31,609 nt of DNA from NCBI GenBank assembly GCA_023431205.1, contig JAEYXQ010000096.1, forward strand, positions 1 through 31,609. The letters are read 5' to 3'. Positions 6,919 to 14,918 of this stretch are shown here, one piece after another. The stretch's first letter is position 1; each line of letters begins with the position of its first letter. This DNA is from Pseudomonadota bacterium. GTDB taxonomy: Bacteria > Pseudomonadota > Alphaproteobacteria > Rhizobiales > Devosiaceae. A program made the position numbers and the translations under genes. The notes below the pieces were generated by a model. The model was not told where the DNA came from, did not search any database, and saw nothing but the letters and a program-made list of their open reading frames with translations.

Positions 6919-7207
6919 CCGAAGAATCGGCGTAAACCAGTAACTGGCTGATCCAACTGGGTCCGACACACGCAAGCGCTTTTGCCGCGGCGCGAGGTGT
7001 GCCGGACGCCAGTGGCGGGGGCGAAGTCACCGCCCGGAGACAAAGAACATGATCGCATGTTCTCTGCCCAAGGGTGTGCACGTATGTGCTTACACCCGCA
7101 TTCGCTTCGGACGTGTCGAATACGTCCGTGAGCACTGTCGTGGTTATCCGAGCCGCTAGGCCCGTATGACCGTCCCACTTGGCCCCGCTTCGGCGGGGCT
7201 CTTTTTT
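6919..7207 (+). ncRNA. Candidate structured non-coding RNA inside transposon 2
   Basis: About 290 nt without a credible gene, packed with inverted repeats. Hairpins: GTCCGACACAC (6961-6971) with 6997-7007, one mismatch; GGCGG (7014-7018) with CCGCC (7030-7034); AGAACATG (7044-7051) with CATGTTCT (7056-7063), loop ATCG; GGGTGTGCAC (7072-7081) with GTGC-TT-ACACCC (7086-7097); CGGACGT (7108-7114) with ACGTCCG (7122-7128). It ends in an intrinsic terminator at 7183-7207. Such regular structure just before a terminator suggests an RNA. I do not recognise a known family (not tRNA, tmRNA, RNase P RNA or a common riboswitch). It might be a leader, an antitoxin-type RNA or a transposon-related structure. 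The 5' end is unknown and may start in the transposase transcript. Confidence 0.55.
7183..7207 (+). terminator. Intrinsic terminator in transposon 2
   Basis: A stem of CCCCGC (7183-7188) with GCGGGG (7193-7198), loop TTCG, followed by CTC and six T (7202-7207). It closes transcription coming from the transposase/RNA region before the downstream gene pair. Confidence 0.85.
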
Positions 7208-7245
7208 GCGGTGTGTTTCACGACGCACCGCTTATGTTTCACACA

Positions 7246-7392
7246 CTACTCCGACTCGGGCTTTTTGCTAGTCCTTGACGTAGGCTTTTTAAGCGGAGCT
7301 TTCGATTCGCCGTGCGGCTTGGGCGGCGTCTTGAGCATGCGCCGCAGGATTTCGTCACGCTGCTTTTCGTCTTCTGATTTAGGGCCTGACAT
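7246..7392 (-). CDS. Micro-protein (48 aa) divergent to the HEPN gene
   Basis: A 48-residue charged protein starting MSGPKSEDEKQRDEILRRML, then KTPPKPH and a Lys/Pro/Ser-rich tail. The pattern of a short acidic/basic helix followed by TPPKPH is one I recall from small uncharacterised alphaproteobacterial proteins; the recall is unverified. The chosen ATG (7392) is where that similarity begins; the frame is open upstream to 7452. Its start codon overlaps that of the divergent gene in a single CATG (7390-7393), so the two genes must keep their promoters and ribosome sites inside each other. An antitoxin role is possible but unsupported. Confidence 0.6.
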   Translation of the reverse strand: MSGPKSEDEKQRDEILRRMLKTPPKPHGESKAPLKKPTSRTSKKPESE

Positions 7393-8017
7393 GAGCGAAG
7401 ATGACTCCGTTGACCAAGTGATTTGGGCCATAAGGCAGAGCCCTTTCGACAAGCACGCTCAAGAGATCGGGCGGGTCTGCATCCTATGGAGCCAGCTTGA
7501 GCTGACAATGGCCGGCATGCTGGGCGATCTCATGGCCATTGAGGACGCCACCGTAAAGAACGTCGTGATATCCTCTTTGGATATGCGCGGTAAGATGCAA
7601 GCGATCTTGCCCATCGCCTTCTCCAAGAAGCGCAGCGACTCCTGGTTTTCGCAACTCCAAACCGAAATCAACGAGATCGACAACAAGCTACGCCCTGAAC
7701 GCAACCGACTGATCCACGACTACTGGATCGTGATGCCCGACACCGTTCACCGGATGCAGCACACCGCGACGGTCGTGCGGGACCAGAGAACGCAACTCCT
7801 AAAACTGGCAGAACACGTACCCGTCAGCGTTGGCGACTTGCTTGCCCTGCAAATCAAGATCGCGAAGGCTTCCGGTCGCATTCAGGAGCTTGCGGATCAG
7901 TACGCAGGGCGTCCCACATTGCGAGAAATATTCGGGAAACAACCTCTGCCCCGGAGTCCAACTCCGGATCAAAGCCCATCAGCTCCAGAGAGCCCGCCTG
8001 AGCCATCTGAGGGGTAA
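7391..8017 (+). CDS. Transposon passenger: candidate HEPN-domain protein (RNxxxH)
   Basis: A 208-residue protein in transposon 2. After a short acidic N terminus come helices with IGRVCILWSQLELTMAGMLGDLM (about 26-48) and then KLRPERNRLIHDYW. R104-N105-x3-H109 is the typical RNxxxH form of the HEPN nuclease motif. The preceding SLDMRGKMQAILPIAF helix also fits a family I recall of alphaproteobacterial proteins with an ALWxxLE helix and RNxxxH. The tail (from about 180) is Pro/Ser-rich and probably disordered. ATG at 7391 is preferred although only a weak AGGG precedes it; the open frame reaches back to 7166 through the terminator, which argues against the longer form. Not homologous at sight to the passenger of transposon 1. 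Nuclease activity is inferred. Confidence 0.75.
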   Translation: MSEDDSVDQVIWAIRQSPFDKHAQEIGRVCILWSQLELTMAGMLGDLMAIEDATVKNVVISSLDMRGKMQAILPIAFSKKRSDSWFSQLQTEINEIDNKLRPERNRLIHDYWIVMPDTVHRMQHTATVVRDQRTQLLKLAEHVPVSVGDLLALQIKIAKASGRIQELADQYAGRPTLREIFGKQPLPRSPTPDQSPSAPESPPEPSEG

Positions 8018-8135
8018 CCTCAATCTCACCAGCCTTTTCGGCGCGATCTCGGCACATTTCCTACACCTAGGATTGTTCTCCCATCATCATACACATGAAA
8101 CGCCGGCCTGTCGCTGATATTGTTAGCGAATCAGG

Positions 8136-8161
8136 CCACTTTTGTCACGTATATAATTAGG
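8136..8161 (-). repeat. Right terminal inverted repeat, transposon 2
   Basis: Matches 5793-5818 in inverted orientation at 24 of 26 positions; here the -35-like hexamer is GTGACA instead of TTGACA. About 118 bp of non-coding sequence separate it from the end of the passenger gene. Confidence 0.9.
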
Positions 8162-8170
8162 AAAGCTTTC

Positions 8171-8617
8171 CTACACCCGCGGATTCGCCCTTAACGCGTC
8201 GCGGATTTCCGTAAGCAGCACTTCTTCCTTGCTCGGGGCAGGGGTGGTTTGCACCGGCTCCTTGGCCGCTTCGCGCTTCATGGTGTTGATTGCTTTCACC
8301 ACCATGAACAGCACGAAGGCGATGATGGTGAACTTCACCACGGCGTTGATGAACAGCCCGATATTGAGCGTCGCCACGCCCGCAGCCTTGGCGGCGGCGA
8401 CGGACGGCACCGGCACGCCCTCGGGGTTGGAGAGCACGATGAACAGGTTGGAAAAGTCGATCCCGCCGATGATCAGGCCGATCAGCGGCATGAAGATGTC
8501 GTCCACGATCGAGGACACGATGGCGCCGAAAGCAGCGCCGATGATCACGCCGATGGCGAGGTCGATCATGTTGCCCTTGATGGCGAAATCACGGAATTCC
8601 TTCAACACTCCGGCCAT
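8171..8617 (-). CDS. mscL: Large-conductance mechanosensitive channel
   Basis: A 148-residue pentameric inner-membrane channel that opens under membrane tension to release solutes during hypo-osmotic shock. The N terminus (MAGVLKEFRDFAIKGNMIDL) and the glycine/alanine-rich TM1 (IGVIIGAAFGAIVSSIVDD) are typical. TM2 is FINAVVKFTIIAFVLFMVVKAIN, and the C-terminal cytoplasmic helix is EEVLLTEIRDAL. Length is normal. ATG at 8617 has AAGGAGG just upstream, so the longer frame to 8665 is not used. Transposon 2 is inserted right behind its stop codon, so the protein is intact but any native terminator has been displaced. Confidence 0.97.
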   Translation of the reverse strand: MAGVLKEFRDFAIKGNMIDLAIGVIIGAAFGAIVSSIVDDIFMPLIGLIIGGIDFSNLFIVLSNPEGVPVPSVAAAKAAGVATLNIGLFINAVVKFTIIAFVLFMVVKAINTMKREAAKEPVQTTPAPSKEEVLLTEIRDALRANPRV

Positions 8618-8652
8618 GGCTACCTCCTTGCCGCGAATCCGGCTCAACCCGG

Positions 8653-10386
8653 ATGAGCCTACCATCTGTTAACATAGCGGTGGTGGCAATGGGCCGGATG
8701 TCGACCTTGCCTGCACTGCGCCGGGCGCTCATAGTCCGGCCCGACAACCGGATCCCCGCGCCCATGCAACCGCCAGCGGCCGACGCTGCCACCAGCCTCC
8801 GGCAGGCCATCGACCATCTTCCGCAAGGCATCGCCATCTTCGATGCCGCCCTGCGCCTCGTCACCTGCAACCGGCGCTATGTCGACCTGCTGGGCCTGCC
8901 AGACGCGGTCACGGCGCCCGGCACCATGCTGTTCGACATCGCCTTGCGCCTCGCGACGCGTGGCGATCTCGGCGCTGGCGATGCCACCCGGCTGGCGGTC
9001 GAGCGCATCGACCTGCTGACCTCCTCGCAGAGCACCGTCACCGAGCGACTCGGTCATTCCGGGCGGACGCTGGAGTTCCATTCGAGCCGTCTGCCGGATG
9101 GCGGGCTCGTCATCAGCATCGCCGACGTCACCGCCCGCGCCCATGCCGAGCGCGAACTCGAACGCGTCAACCAGACGCTGGAAGGGCGCGTTGCCGAACG
9201 CACCGCGGCGCTGACCCGGGTCAATGCCGAACTCGAGATCGCCCGCGCCAAGGCCGATGCCGCCAACCACGACAAGACCCGCTTCCTTGCCGCCGCCAGC
9301 CACGACCTCCTGCAGCCGCTCAACGCCGCCCGGCTCTACACCTCGACGCTGATCGAGCGGGCGAAGTCCACCGGCCTCGCCGAACTTGCCAATTCCATCG
9401 AGGCCTCGCTGACCGCGGTGGAAGACATCATGGCGGCGCTCCTTGATATCTCGCGCATCGACAGCGGTGCCCTCCGCCCCGCCGTGGCGCCGGTCACCGC
9501 CCGCGATCTCCTGCGCAAGATCGAGGTCGAATTCGCCCCCATGGCCCGCGAGCGCGACATTTCCCTGCGCATCGTGCCCTCGGCACTGACCCTGCTCGCC
9601 GACCGCACCCTGGTCGGCCGTATCGTCCAGAACCTCGTCTCCAACGCCATCAAGTACACCGCCCCGGGAGGCAAGGTGCTGGTGGGCCTGCGCCGACGCG
9701 GCGCCCGCGTCCGCCTCGACATTGTCGATACGGGCATCGGCTTCAATCGCGACCAGCACCGGCTGGTGTTTGCCGAGTTCTCCCGCCTCGAGCGCGGCGC
9801 CCGCATGGCCCAGGGGCTGGGCCTCGGCCTCTCCATCGTGCAGCGGCTGGTCACCGCGCTGGGCCTGACCCTCGAACTCGACAGCGTCGAGAGCCGCGGC
9901 TCGCGCTTCTCGCTCTACCTGCCGGTGACCCGCCCGGTGCGGGCCGCAGCCGAGCCGGCGAGCCCCGCCGCCGAAGCCGGCTTCGGCATGGCAGGCCTCA
10001 AGGTGCTCTGCGTGGACAACGAGCGCGCCATCATCGAGGCCATGGAAGGCCTGCTCGGCCATTGGGGCTGCGAGGTGCGCAGCGCCCTCTCGCTCAAGCA
10101 GATCGACAAGGAGCACCTGCTCGAGGGCTGGTACCCCGATCTGGTGCTGATGGACTACCACCTCGATCAGACCTCCGGCCTCGATGCCATCGAGTGGCTG
10201 CGCCACAATCTCGGTGGTCACCTGCCGGCGGCGCTGGTCACTGCCGATCGCAGCCCGGCCGTGCGGGCGCTCGCCGAAGATCGCGGCATCACCGTTGTGA
10301 CCAAGCCGGTGAAGCCCGCCGCCCTGCGCGCCGCCATCAGTGGCCTCGCCAGCCAGAGCGGCCGCCAGGTCAGGCGAGTCGGCTAG
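8653..10386 (+). CDS. PAS-domain hybrid histidine kinase with receiver domain
   Basis: Up to 577 residues. Order: N-terminal PAS_7-like domain (about 45-170; LRQAIDHLPQGIAIFDAALRL), coiled coil (about 165-205), HisKA with FLAAASHDLLQPLNAAR (phospho-accepting H217), HATPase_c with NLVSNAIKYT, DTGIGF and GLGLGLSIV, and a C-terminal receiver with acceptor D501 (LVLMDYHLD). No membrane segment is seen, so it is probably a cytoplasmic sensor. The start is uncertain: ATGs at 8653, 8689, 8698 and 8764 are all possible, and none has a strong ribosome site (GGTGGTGG precedes 8689). Kinases with the SHDLLQPLNAAR motif usually work with LuxR-type regulators; one is encoded tail to tail, 3 bp away, and is the likely partner. 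Confidence 0.93.
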   Translation: MSLPSVNIAVVAMGRMSTLPALRRALIVRPDNRIPAPMQPPAADAATSLRQAIDHLPQGIAIFDAALRLVTCNRRYVDLLGLPDAVTAPGTMLFDIALRLATRGDLGAGDATRLAVERIDLLTSSQSTVTERLGHSGRTLEFHSSRLPDGGLVISIADVTARAHAERELERVNQTLEGRVAERTAALTRVNAELEIARAKADAANHDKTRFLAAASHDLLQPLNAARLYTSTLIERAKSTGLAELANSIEASLTAVEDIMAALLDISRIDSGALRPAVAPVTARDLLRKIEVEFAPMARERDISLRIVPSALTLLADRTLVGRIVQNLVSNAIKYTAPGGKVLVGLRRRGARVRLDIVDTGIGFNRDQHRLVFAEFSRLERGARMAQGLGLGLSIVQRLVTALGLTLELDSVESRGSRFSLYLPVTRPVRAAAEPASPAAEAGFGMAGLKVLCVDNERAIIEAMEGLLGHWGCEVRSALSLKQIDKEHLLEGWYPDLVLMDYHLDQTSGLDAIEWLRHNLGGHLPAALVTADRSPAVRALAEDRGITVVTKPVKPAALRAAISGLASQSGRQVRRVG

Positions 10387-10389
10387 GCT

Positions 10390-11061
10390 CTAGGCCTTCT
10401 CCGCGCCCAGGCTGAACAGCGCCTCGAACTCGCCTTCCTCGATCCGCGCTGCCGCGATCACCGCCTGGGTGCGGCTGTCGACGTCGAGCTTCTGGAGGAT
10501 GGCGGAGACATGCGCCTTCACCGTCGCCTCGGAGATCGACAGCTCATAGGCGATCTGCTTGTTCATCAGCCCGTCGCTGAGCATCATCAGCACCCGCACC
10601 TGCTGCGGCGTCAGCGTTGCCAGCCGCCGCATCAGCGCGCTGTGCTTGTCCTCGGCGGCAAGGCTGGCGCCCGCCGGCACGAACATCTCGCCCGACAGCA
10701 CCGTCTCGATGGCCCGTCGGATTTCCGTCGGCCCGGCCGATTTGTGCAAATAGCCCGCCGCGCCGAGTTCGAAGGCCCGGCGGATCACCGTGCCGTCCTC
10801 GACCGCCGAGATGATCATCACCGGAATGTCGGGATACTGCGCCCGCAGCAGCAGCAGGCCCGAAAATCCGCGCGCGCCCGGCATGTTGAGGTCGAGCAGC
10901 ACCAGGTCGCAGTCGCGGTCTGTGTCGAGCGCCCCGCTCAGCCCGTTGAGGTCGCCGGCTTCCTCCACCGCAACGGTGGTATCCCCGCCCGCCAGCGTCT
11001 GCTTCAGCGCCGCCCGAAACAGAGGGTGGTCGTCGACGATGATGATGCGGCGTCGGGTCAT
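10390..11061 (-). CDS. LuxR-type DNA-binding response regulator
   Basis: A 223-residue NarL/FixJ-type regulator. The receiver (1-125) has VDDHP with acidic residues D10/D11, phosphoacceptor D57 (LVLLDLNMPG), conserved S in IISA and K in LHKSA. The C-terminal LuxR helix-turn-helix (about 155-210) has LTPQQVRVLMMLSDG and SEATVKAHVSAILQKL. All phosphorylation residues are present, unlike the regulator at 2831. ATG at 11061 is chosen because the receiver begins directly after it (MTRRRIIIVDDH); the frame is open to 11142. Convergent to the hybrid kinase and probably its output. It diverges from the Sel1 protein gene, sharing a 174-bp intergenic region, so regulation of that gene is possible. Confidence 0.93.
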   Translation of the reverse strand: MTRRRIIIVDDHPLFRAALKQTLAGGDTTVAVEEAGDLNGLSGALDTDRDCDLVLLDLNMPGARGFSGLLLLRAQYPDIPVMIISAVEDGTVIRRAFELGAAGYLHKSAGPTEIRRAIETVLSGEMFVPAGASLAAEDKHSALMRRLATLTPQQVRVLMMLSDGLMNKQIAYELSISEATVKAHVSAILQKLDVDSRTQAVIAAARIEEGEFEALFSLGAEKA

Positions 11062-11235
11062 GCGCGAATCCGGCTCCAGGGTAGGGGTGGAACCCACACA
11101 AAAGCAGGTCCGAAGGGGGAAGGCTGGTGCATATTGCAACAATGCTTAACGGCTTCTTTACCATGTTTTCCCAACAGTGACCGTCATACCTTCGTGGAGT
11201 CGCGAGGGCTGCGTTTCACTGCACAGGGACCAACG

Positions 11236-14200
11236 ATGCCCCGCGCCTATCTCGATCCGGATATGTTGAACGCTCCCCGTGATCCTTCCGGGGGTGAGTG
11301 GCAGGCCTTGCGCGGCGAACTCGTGGCCCTGCTCGATCAGGTCGAGGATCGCTACGCCCACACCGAACGCCCCGAACCCGCCGTCAACGGTCTGGCCCAG
11401 CGTGTCCGCAGCCTGCGCGAGCGGGTCGAAGGCGGTGCCGAGCCCGCGATCCGGCGGCGCGAGGCCCTGCGCACCGTCAAGCGTGCGGTTGACCGGTTCA
11501 GCGAGCGGGACACCATGGCCGATGACGAAAACGACGCCCTGACCAGGGCCATCGCCGAAATCCGCAGCCGGCAGATGTCGGCGCCCGGGCCCGCCGTCGG
11601 CCGCGGGGCCAGCGTCAATCCCGAGTTCCGCGAACTCACCACTCTCGTGACCGGCCTCTCCGGCCGACTCGAGCGCCTCGAAGGCGAGCTCAAGGCCCAG
11701 CGCAACGGCCACGGCAGCGTGCGCGAAGTCGCAAGCCAGGTGGAACAACTCACCCATGTGGTCGAACTGCTCGCCGGCGCCGTCGGCGAAACCGGCCAGG
11801 TCAAGCGCCTCGAATCCCAGATTGCCGCCCTCGGCGCCATGATCGAGGAAGGCCCGCGGGTCGACCTCAGCGCCATCAATCACCGCCTCGATGATGTCAC
11901 CGCCACGGTCGGCAAGCTTGCCGAACTGCAGGCCCAGCAGATGGAACGCGAGGTCGTCCGCGAGGAGCGCCGCCTCGAAGGCGATGGCAGTTCCGCCCCC
12001 CTGGTCGAGTCGATCGAGCAGAGCGTGCGCAACATCTACGACCGCATCGACACCATCGAGCGCAACGTCGCGCTCTCCCACCCCGAGCTCGAGCGGCTGA
12101 CCGCCGAAATGGCCGCCTTCACCAAGGCGATGAAGTCGGGCGATGCTGCACCCAGCAAGCTCGTTGCCAAGGTGGACGCGCTCGCCGCGCGCATCGGCGA
12201 CTACGAAAACGCCAATGGCGACGTTGCCGGCTTGATGACGGATGTCACGGCCCTCCGCGATGCCGTGCTCGCCGGCATGGAGCCGCGCTTCCAGCAGATC
12301 GAGGATCGGCTGGAAGATCTCGCCAGCCGCAAGGCACCGGCCGCCGACACCCGCAAGGTCGAGGACCAGCTCCACCAGCTGATGGCCCGCATGGACGATG
12401 CCGGCACCCAGCTCGACACGCTGGCGCGCCTTTATTCCAATTCTGCTCCGGATCAGGCCGATCTCGAGGCCATGGCCACCCTGGTTGCCGAGCGCACCAG
12501 CGAAGCTGTCACCCGCAAGGCGCCGGCGCCAGTCGCCATGTTCGGGCCGGAAAGCCTCAAGAGCATCGAAGATCAGATCACCGGTCTCATCCGCTCCGCC
12601 AGCAAGGGGCCGGACTACGACAAGCTCGCCACCATGCTGGCGCAGAAGACCTCCGAGGCCATAAGCAAGACCGCCGCACCGGGCGCGGCAGCCGGACTGA
12701 CCGAAGACAGCATCAGTGCGCTCGAGGAGCGCATGACTGCTGTCCTCAACACCGCCGGCCGCGATACCGCCGAGCGCCTCGCCCGGCTCGAGGCGGCCCT
12801 GGGCGGCAATGCCCCGCGTCAGCCGGCCCCCCAGCCTGCCCCCGTTTCCCGCCGCGCCGAGGCGGAACCTGAGGCAGACGCGGCCGAGGATAACCGGCTC
12901 GACGCCATCCTCAGCGCGCTCGCCCGTTCCGGCAAGTCCGATGCCATGCCCGCGAGCCCGGCCGCCGAAGCGCCGCTGGTCGATCCAGGCTTCCCCCCGC
13001 CGCCCCCAGCCCCGCCAGCGCCCGCCCGTGCAGCGGCGGAGGCGCGCCCCGCCTTTGATCCCGCTGTGGTCGAACGGCCGCCGCGCCCGGTCTCGAGCTT
13101 CGGCACCGAAACCGTTGATCCCTTTGCCGAGGTCCAGCCCGGGAGCCGCACCGCGGCGCCCGAGGTCGCAGCCCCTGCTGCGAGCAGCACCTCGACCTTT
13201 GTCGCCGCTGCGCGCCGCGCCCAGCAGGCCCGGCAGGACGGCCCATCGGCCGATGTCTCCGACGCCTCGCCCATCGGGCGTGCCTTGGCACGCTTCCGGC
13301 CGAAAGCCAGTTCGGGCCAGCCAGATGCCGATGCTGCTGTGCCTGCGCCCGCGGCTCAGCCCGCCAGGCCGGCCAAGGCCAGGGCGGCCAAGCCCGCCAA
13401 GCCGGCCAAGGCTGATCCGGCCGCCGCGGAACCTCGCCCGTCGCGCAAGGCCGCTGCCGCCGCCGCAGTCGCGCCGTTCCCGCTGGTCGAAGAGGAGCCG
13501 GTGGCTCAGGGCAGCTTCCTTGCCCGCAACCGCCGCCCGATCCTGCTTGCCGCCGCCCTGGTGGCCGTTTCCATGCTGGCGCTGAACCTCGTGCTGCAAC
13601 GCACCGTCGAGCAGGAGCCTGCCGCCGCCACTGCCTCCAGCGAAACCTCCGCGCCGGCCGAAACCGTCCCGGCCGACCCGGTCGCCGAGCCGGTGCCGAG
13701 CGAGCAGCAGGATGTTTCCCTGGTGCCGCCGAACCCGCGCGTCATCGACATGGTCGATTCCACCGAAGTGGGTGCCATCAATCCGCGCGCTGCGGGAGGC
13801 TTCTCCGCCCCCATGGCAACGGCAACCCCCATGCCGCCCACGCTGCTCGCCACCGCCGCCGCCCCGGCTGCGGACGAGCCGGTCCCCCAGCCTGTTCCCA
13901 CCGGCATACCGTCGAGCGAGACCACCGGCAGCATCCCCGATACCGTCTCAGCCGTTCCCGCCGAGCCCTTCGACCTGCCGCCCGATGCCGTGGGTCCCGT
14001 CGAGCTGCGCCAGGCCGCTGCCGATGGCGACGTCCGCGCTCAGTTCGAGATCGGCGCCATCTTCAGTGAAGGCCGCGCCGTCGAGCAGGATTTCGTCGAA
14101 GCCGCCAAATGGTACGAGCGTGCCGCCGCCCAGGGCTTTGCCCCGGCCCAGTACCGTCTCGGCAACCTTTATGAAGCCGGGCAGGGGCTCGAAAAGAACC

Positions 14201-14823
14201 TCGAGGTTGCCCGTCTCTGGTACCAGCGCAGCGCCGAAGGCGGCAACCGCATGGCCATGCACAACCTTGCTGCCCTGCACGCCGGTGGTGGCCTCGGCGA
14301 GCAGGACTTCGAAACCGCCGCCGAGTGGTTCACCAAGGCAGCCGAGTTCGGCATGACCGACTCCCAGTTCAACCTCGGCATGCTTTATGCCCGCGGCCTC
14401 GGCGTCGAGCAGGATTTCGAGCAGTCCTACAAGTGGTTCGCGCTTGCTGCCCGCAATGGCGATGCCGACGCCGACAAGGCCAGGGACGACATCGCCAAGT
14501 CGCTCAGCGCCGAAGCTGTCAGCCGTCTCGACACCGAACTTGCGGCCTGGAAGGCGACGCCGATCGACCTGGCGTCCAACTTCGCGCCGATCGGCACCTG
14601 GGCCGAAGCCTTTGATCCGGGTGAAGCCATCGTGAGCCGCGACGTCATCACCCGCGTCCAGCAGGCGCTGGTCAAGCTCGGCTATGACGTCGGCACCCCC
14701 GATGGAGTCGCCGGCCCCAAGACGGCGGAAGCCATCAAGGCCTTCGAGCGCGGCACCGGCATGTCCGAACGCGGCCAGGTCAATCCCCGCCTGCTCGCCG
14801 TCCTCGGCAGCCAGCCGGTCTAG
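11236..14823 (+). CDS. PodJ-like Sel1-repeat/peptidoglycan-binding membrane protein
   Basis: A 1195-residue protein. The N-terminal cytoplasmic region (about 1-530) is rich in heptad-like coiled coil; a long Ala/Pro-rich linker follows (about 530-755). One transmembrane helix lies at about 769-788 (PILLAAALVAVSMLALNLVL). The periplasmic side has an Ala/Pro linker, four Sel1-type repeats (about 928-1092; AQFEIGAIFSEG, AQYRLGNLYEAG, MHNLAALHAGG, SQFNLGMLYARG) and a C-terminal PG_binding_1 domain (about 1136-1190; VQQALVKLGYDVGTPDGVAGPKT written in part). The layout matches PodJ/polar-localisation proteins, which tether polarity factors to the cell wall. ATG at 11236 follows AGGGA. A role in polarity or division is inference. 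Confidence 0.88.
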   Translation: MPRAYLDPDMLNAPRDPSGGEWQALRGELVALLDQVEDRYAHTERPEPAVNGLAQRVRSLRERVEGGAEPAIRRREALRTVKRAVDRFSERDTMADDENDALTRAIAEIRSRQMSAPGPAVGRGASVNPEFRELTTLVTGLSGRLERLEGELKAQRNGHGSVREVASQVEQLTHVVELLAGAVGETGQVKRLESQIAALGAMIEEGPRVDLSAINHRLDDVTATVGKLAELQAQQMEREVVREERRLEGDGSSAPLVESIEQSVRNIYDRIDTIERNVALSHPELERLTAEMAAFTKAMKSGDAAPSKLVAKVDALAARIGDYENANGDVAGLMTDVTALRDAVLAGMEPRFQQIEDRLEDLASRKAPAADTRKVEDQLHQLMARMDDAGTQLDTLARLYSNSAPDQADLEAMATLVAERTSEAVTRKAPAPVAMFGPESLKSIEDQITGLIRSASKGPDYDKLATMLAQKTSEAISKTAAPGAAAGLTEDSISALEERMTAVLNTAGRDTAERLARLEAALGGNAPRQPAPQPAPVSRRAEAEPEADAAEDNRLDAILSALARSGKSDAMPASPAAEAPLVDPGFPPPPPAPPAPARAAAEARPAFDPAVVERPPRPVSSFGTETVDPFAEVQPGSRTAAPEVAAPAASSTSTFVAAARRAQQARQDGPSADVSDASPIGRALARFRPKASSGQPDADAAVPAPAAQPARPAKARAAKPAKPAKADPAAAEPRPSRKAAAAAAVAPFPLVEEEPVAQGSFLARNRRPILLAAALVAVSMLALNLVLQRTVEQEPAAATASSETSAPAETVPADPVAEPVPSEQQDVSLVPPNPRVIDMVDSTEVGAINPRAAGGFSAPMATATPMPPTLLATAAAPAADEPVPQPVPTGIPSSETTGSIPDTVSAVPAEPFDLPPDAVGPVELRQAAADGDVRAQFEIGAIFSEGRAVEQDFVEAAKWYERAAAQGFAPAQYRLGNLYEAGQGLEKNLEVARLWYQRSAEGGNRMAMHNLAALHAGGGLGEQDFETAAEWFTKAAEFGMTDSQFNLGMLYARGLGVEQDFEQSYKWFALAARNGDADADKARDDIAKSLSAEAVSRLDTELAAWKATPIDLASNFAPIGTWAEAFDPGEAIVSRDVITRVQQALVKLGYDVGTPDGVAGPKTAEAIKAFERGTGMSERGQVNPRLLAVLGSQPV

Positions 14824-14869
14824 CAATCGGCCACCCAAGCGGGCTTCTACGCCTCGACCCAAGGGGCCG

Positions 14870-14918
14870 ATGTTCATCGTCTCCCTCCCCCTTGTGGGGA
14901 GGGATCAAGGGTGGGGGT
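14870..14918. repeat. CCCTCCCC-hairpin intergenic repeat
   Basis: ATGTTCATCGTCTCCCTCCC, then CCCTTGTGGGGAGGG hairpin and a GGGTGGGGG tail. Closely similar copies occur at 20176-20222, 25142-25189 and 25256-25303. Its hairpin might also end transcription after the Sel1 gene. Confidence 0.8.

Larger units (their letters stand above)
5785..8169. mobile_element. IS1595-type transposon 2 with passenger genes and structured RNA region (5793-8161) and its target duplications
   Basis: The element proper is 2369 bp, from 5793 to 8161. Its terminal inverted repeats (5793-5818 and 8136-8161) match at 24 of 26 positions; the plus strand starts CCCAATTATATACTTGACA. The flanking 8-bp duplication AAAGCTTT lies at 5785-5792 and 8162-8169. 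Because this target is itself a palindrome (GGAAAGCTTTCC), the exact boundary has 1 bp of ambiguity. It contains a transposase, a tiny ORF, a highly structured non-coding stretch ending in a terminator, a reverse-strand micro-protein and a second HEPN-like gene. Only 21 bp separate its left target copy from that of transposon 1. Its right copy ends 1 bp before the mscL stop codon. Confidence 0.9.

Noticed and set aside
6919..7207. Known RNA classes: tRNA, tmRNA, RNase P RNA, group II intron, retron or common riboswitch
   Set aside because: No cloverleaf, no conserved cores of these RNAs that I can identify, and no reverse transcriptase gene in the element.
7166..7390. N-terminal extension of the second HEPN-like protein
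   Set aside because: It would be translated through an intrinsic terminator hairpin and gives a Phe/Ser-rich unconserved sequence.
3655..8169. A single composite transposon bounded by the outermost ends
   Set aside because: Each element has its own matching inverted repeats and its own target duplication; the outer ends (3663 and 8161) do not match each other closely.
8659..10221. A 520-codon open frame on the minus strand opposite the hybrid kinase
   Set aside because: It is a mirror frame caused by high GC at third positions. The plus strand encodes clear kinase and receiver motifs, and the minus product has biased, non-motif composition (His/Asp/Gly-rich).
11158..13599. An 813-codon open frame on the minus strand opposite the Sel1 protein
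   Set aside because: Low-complexity Gly/Arg/Leu product opposite a well-supported coiled-coil protein; no ribosome site or family motif.
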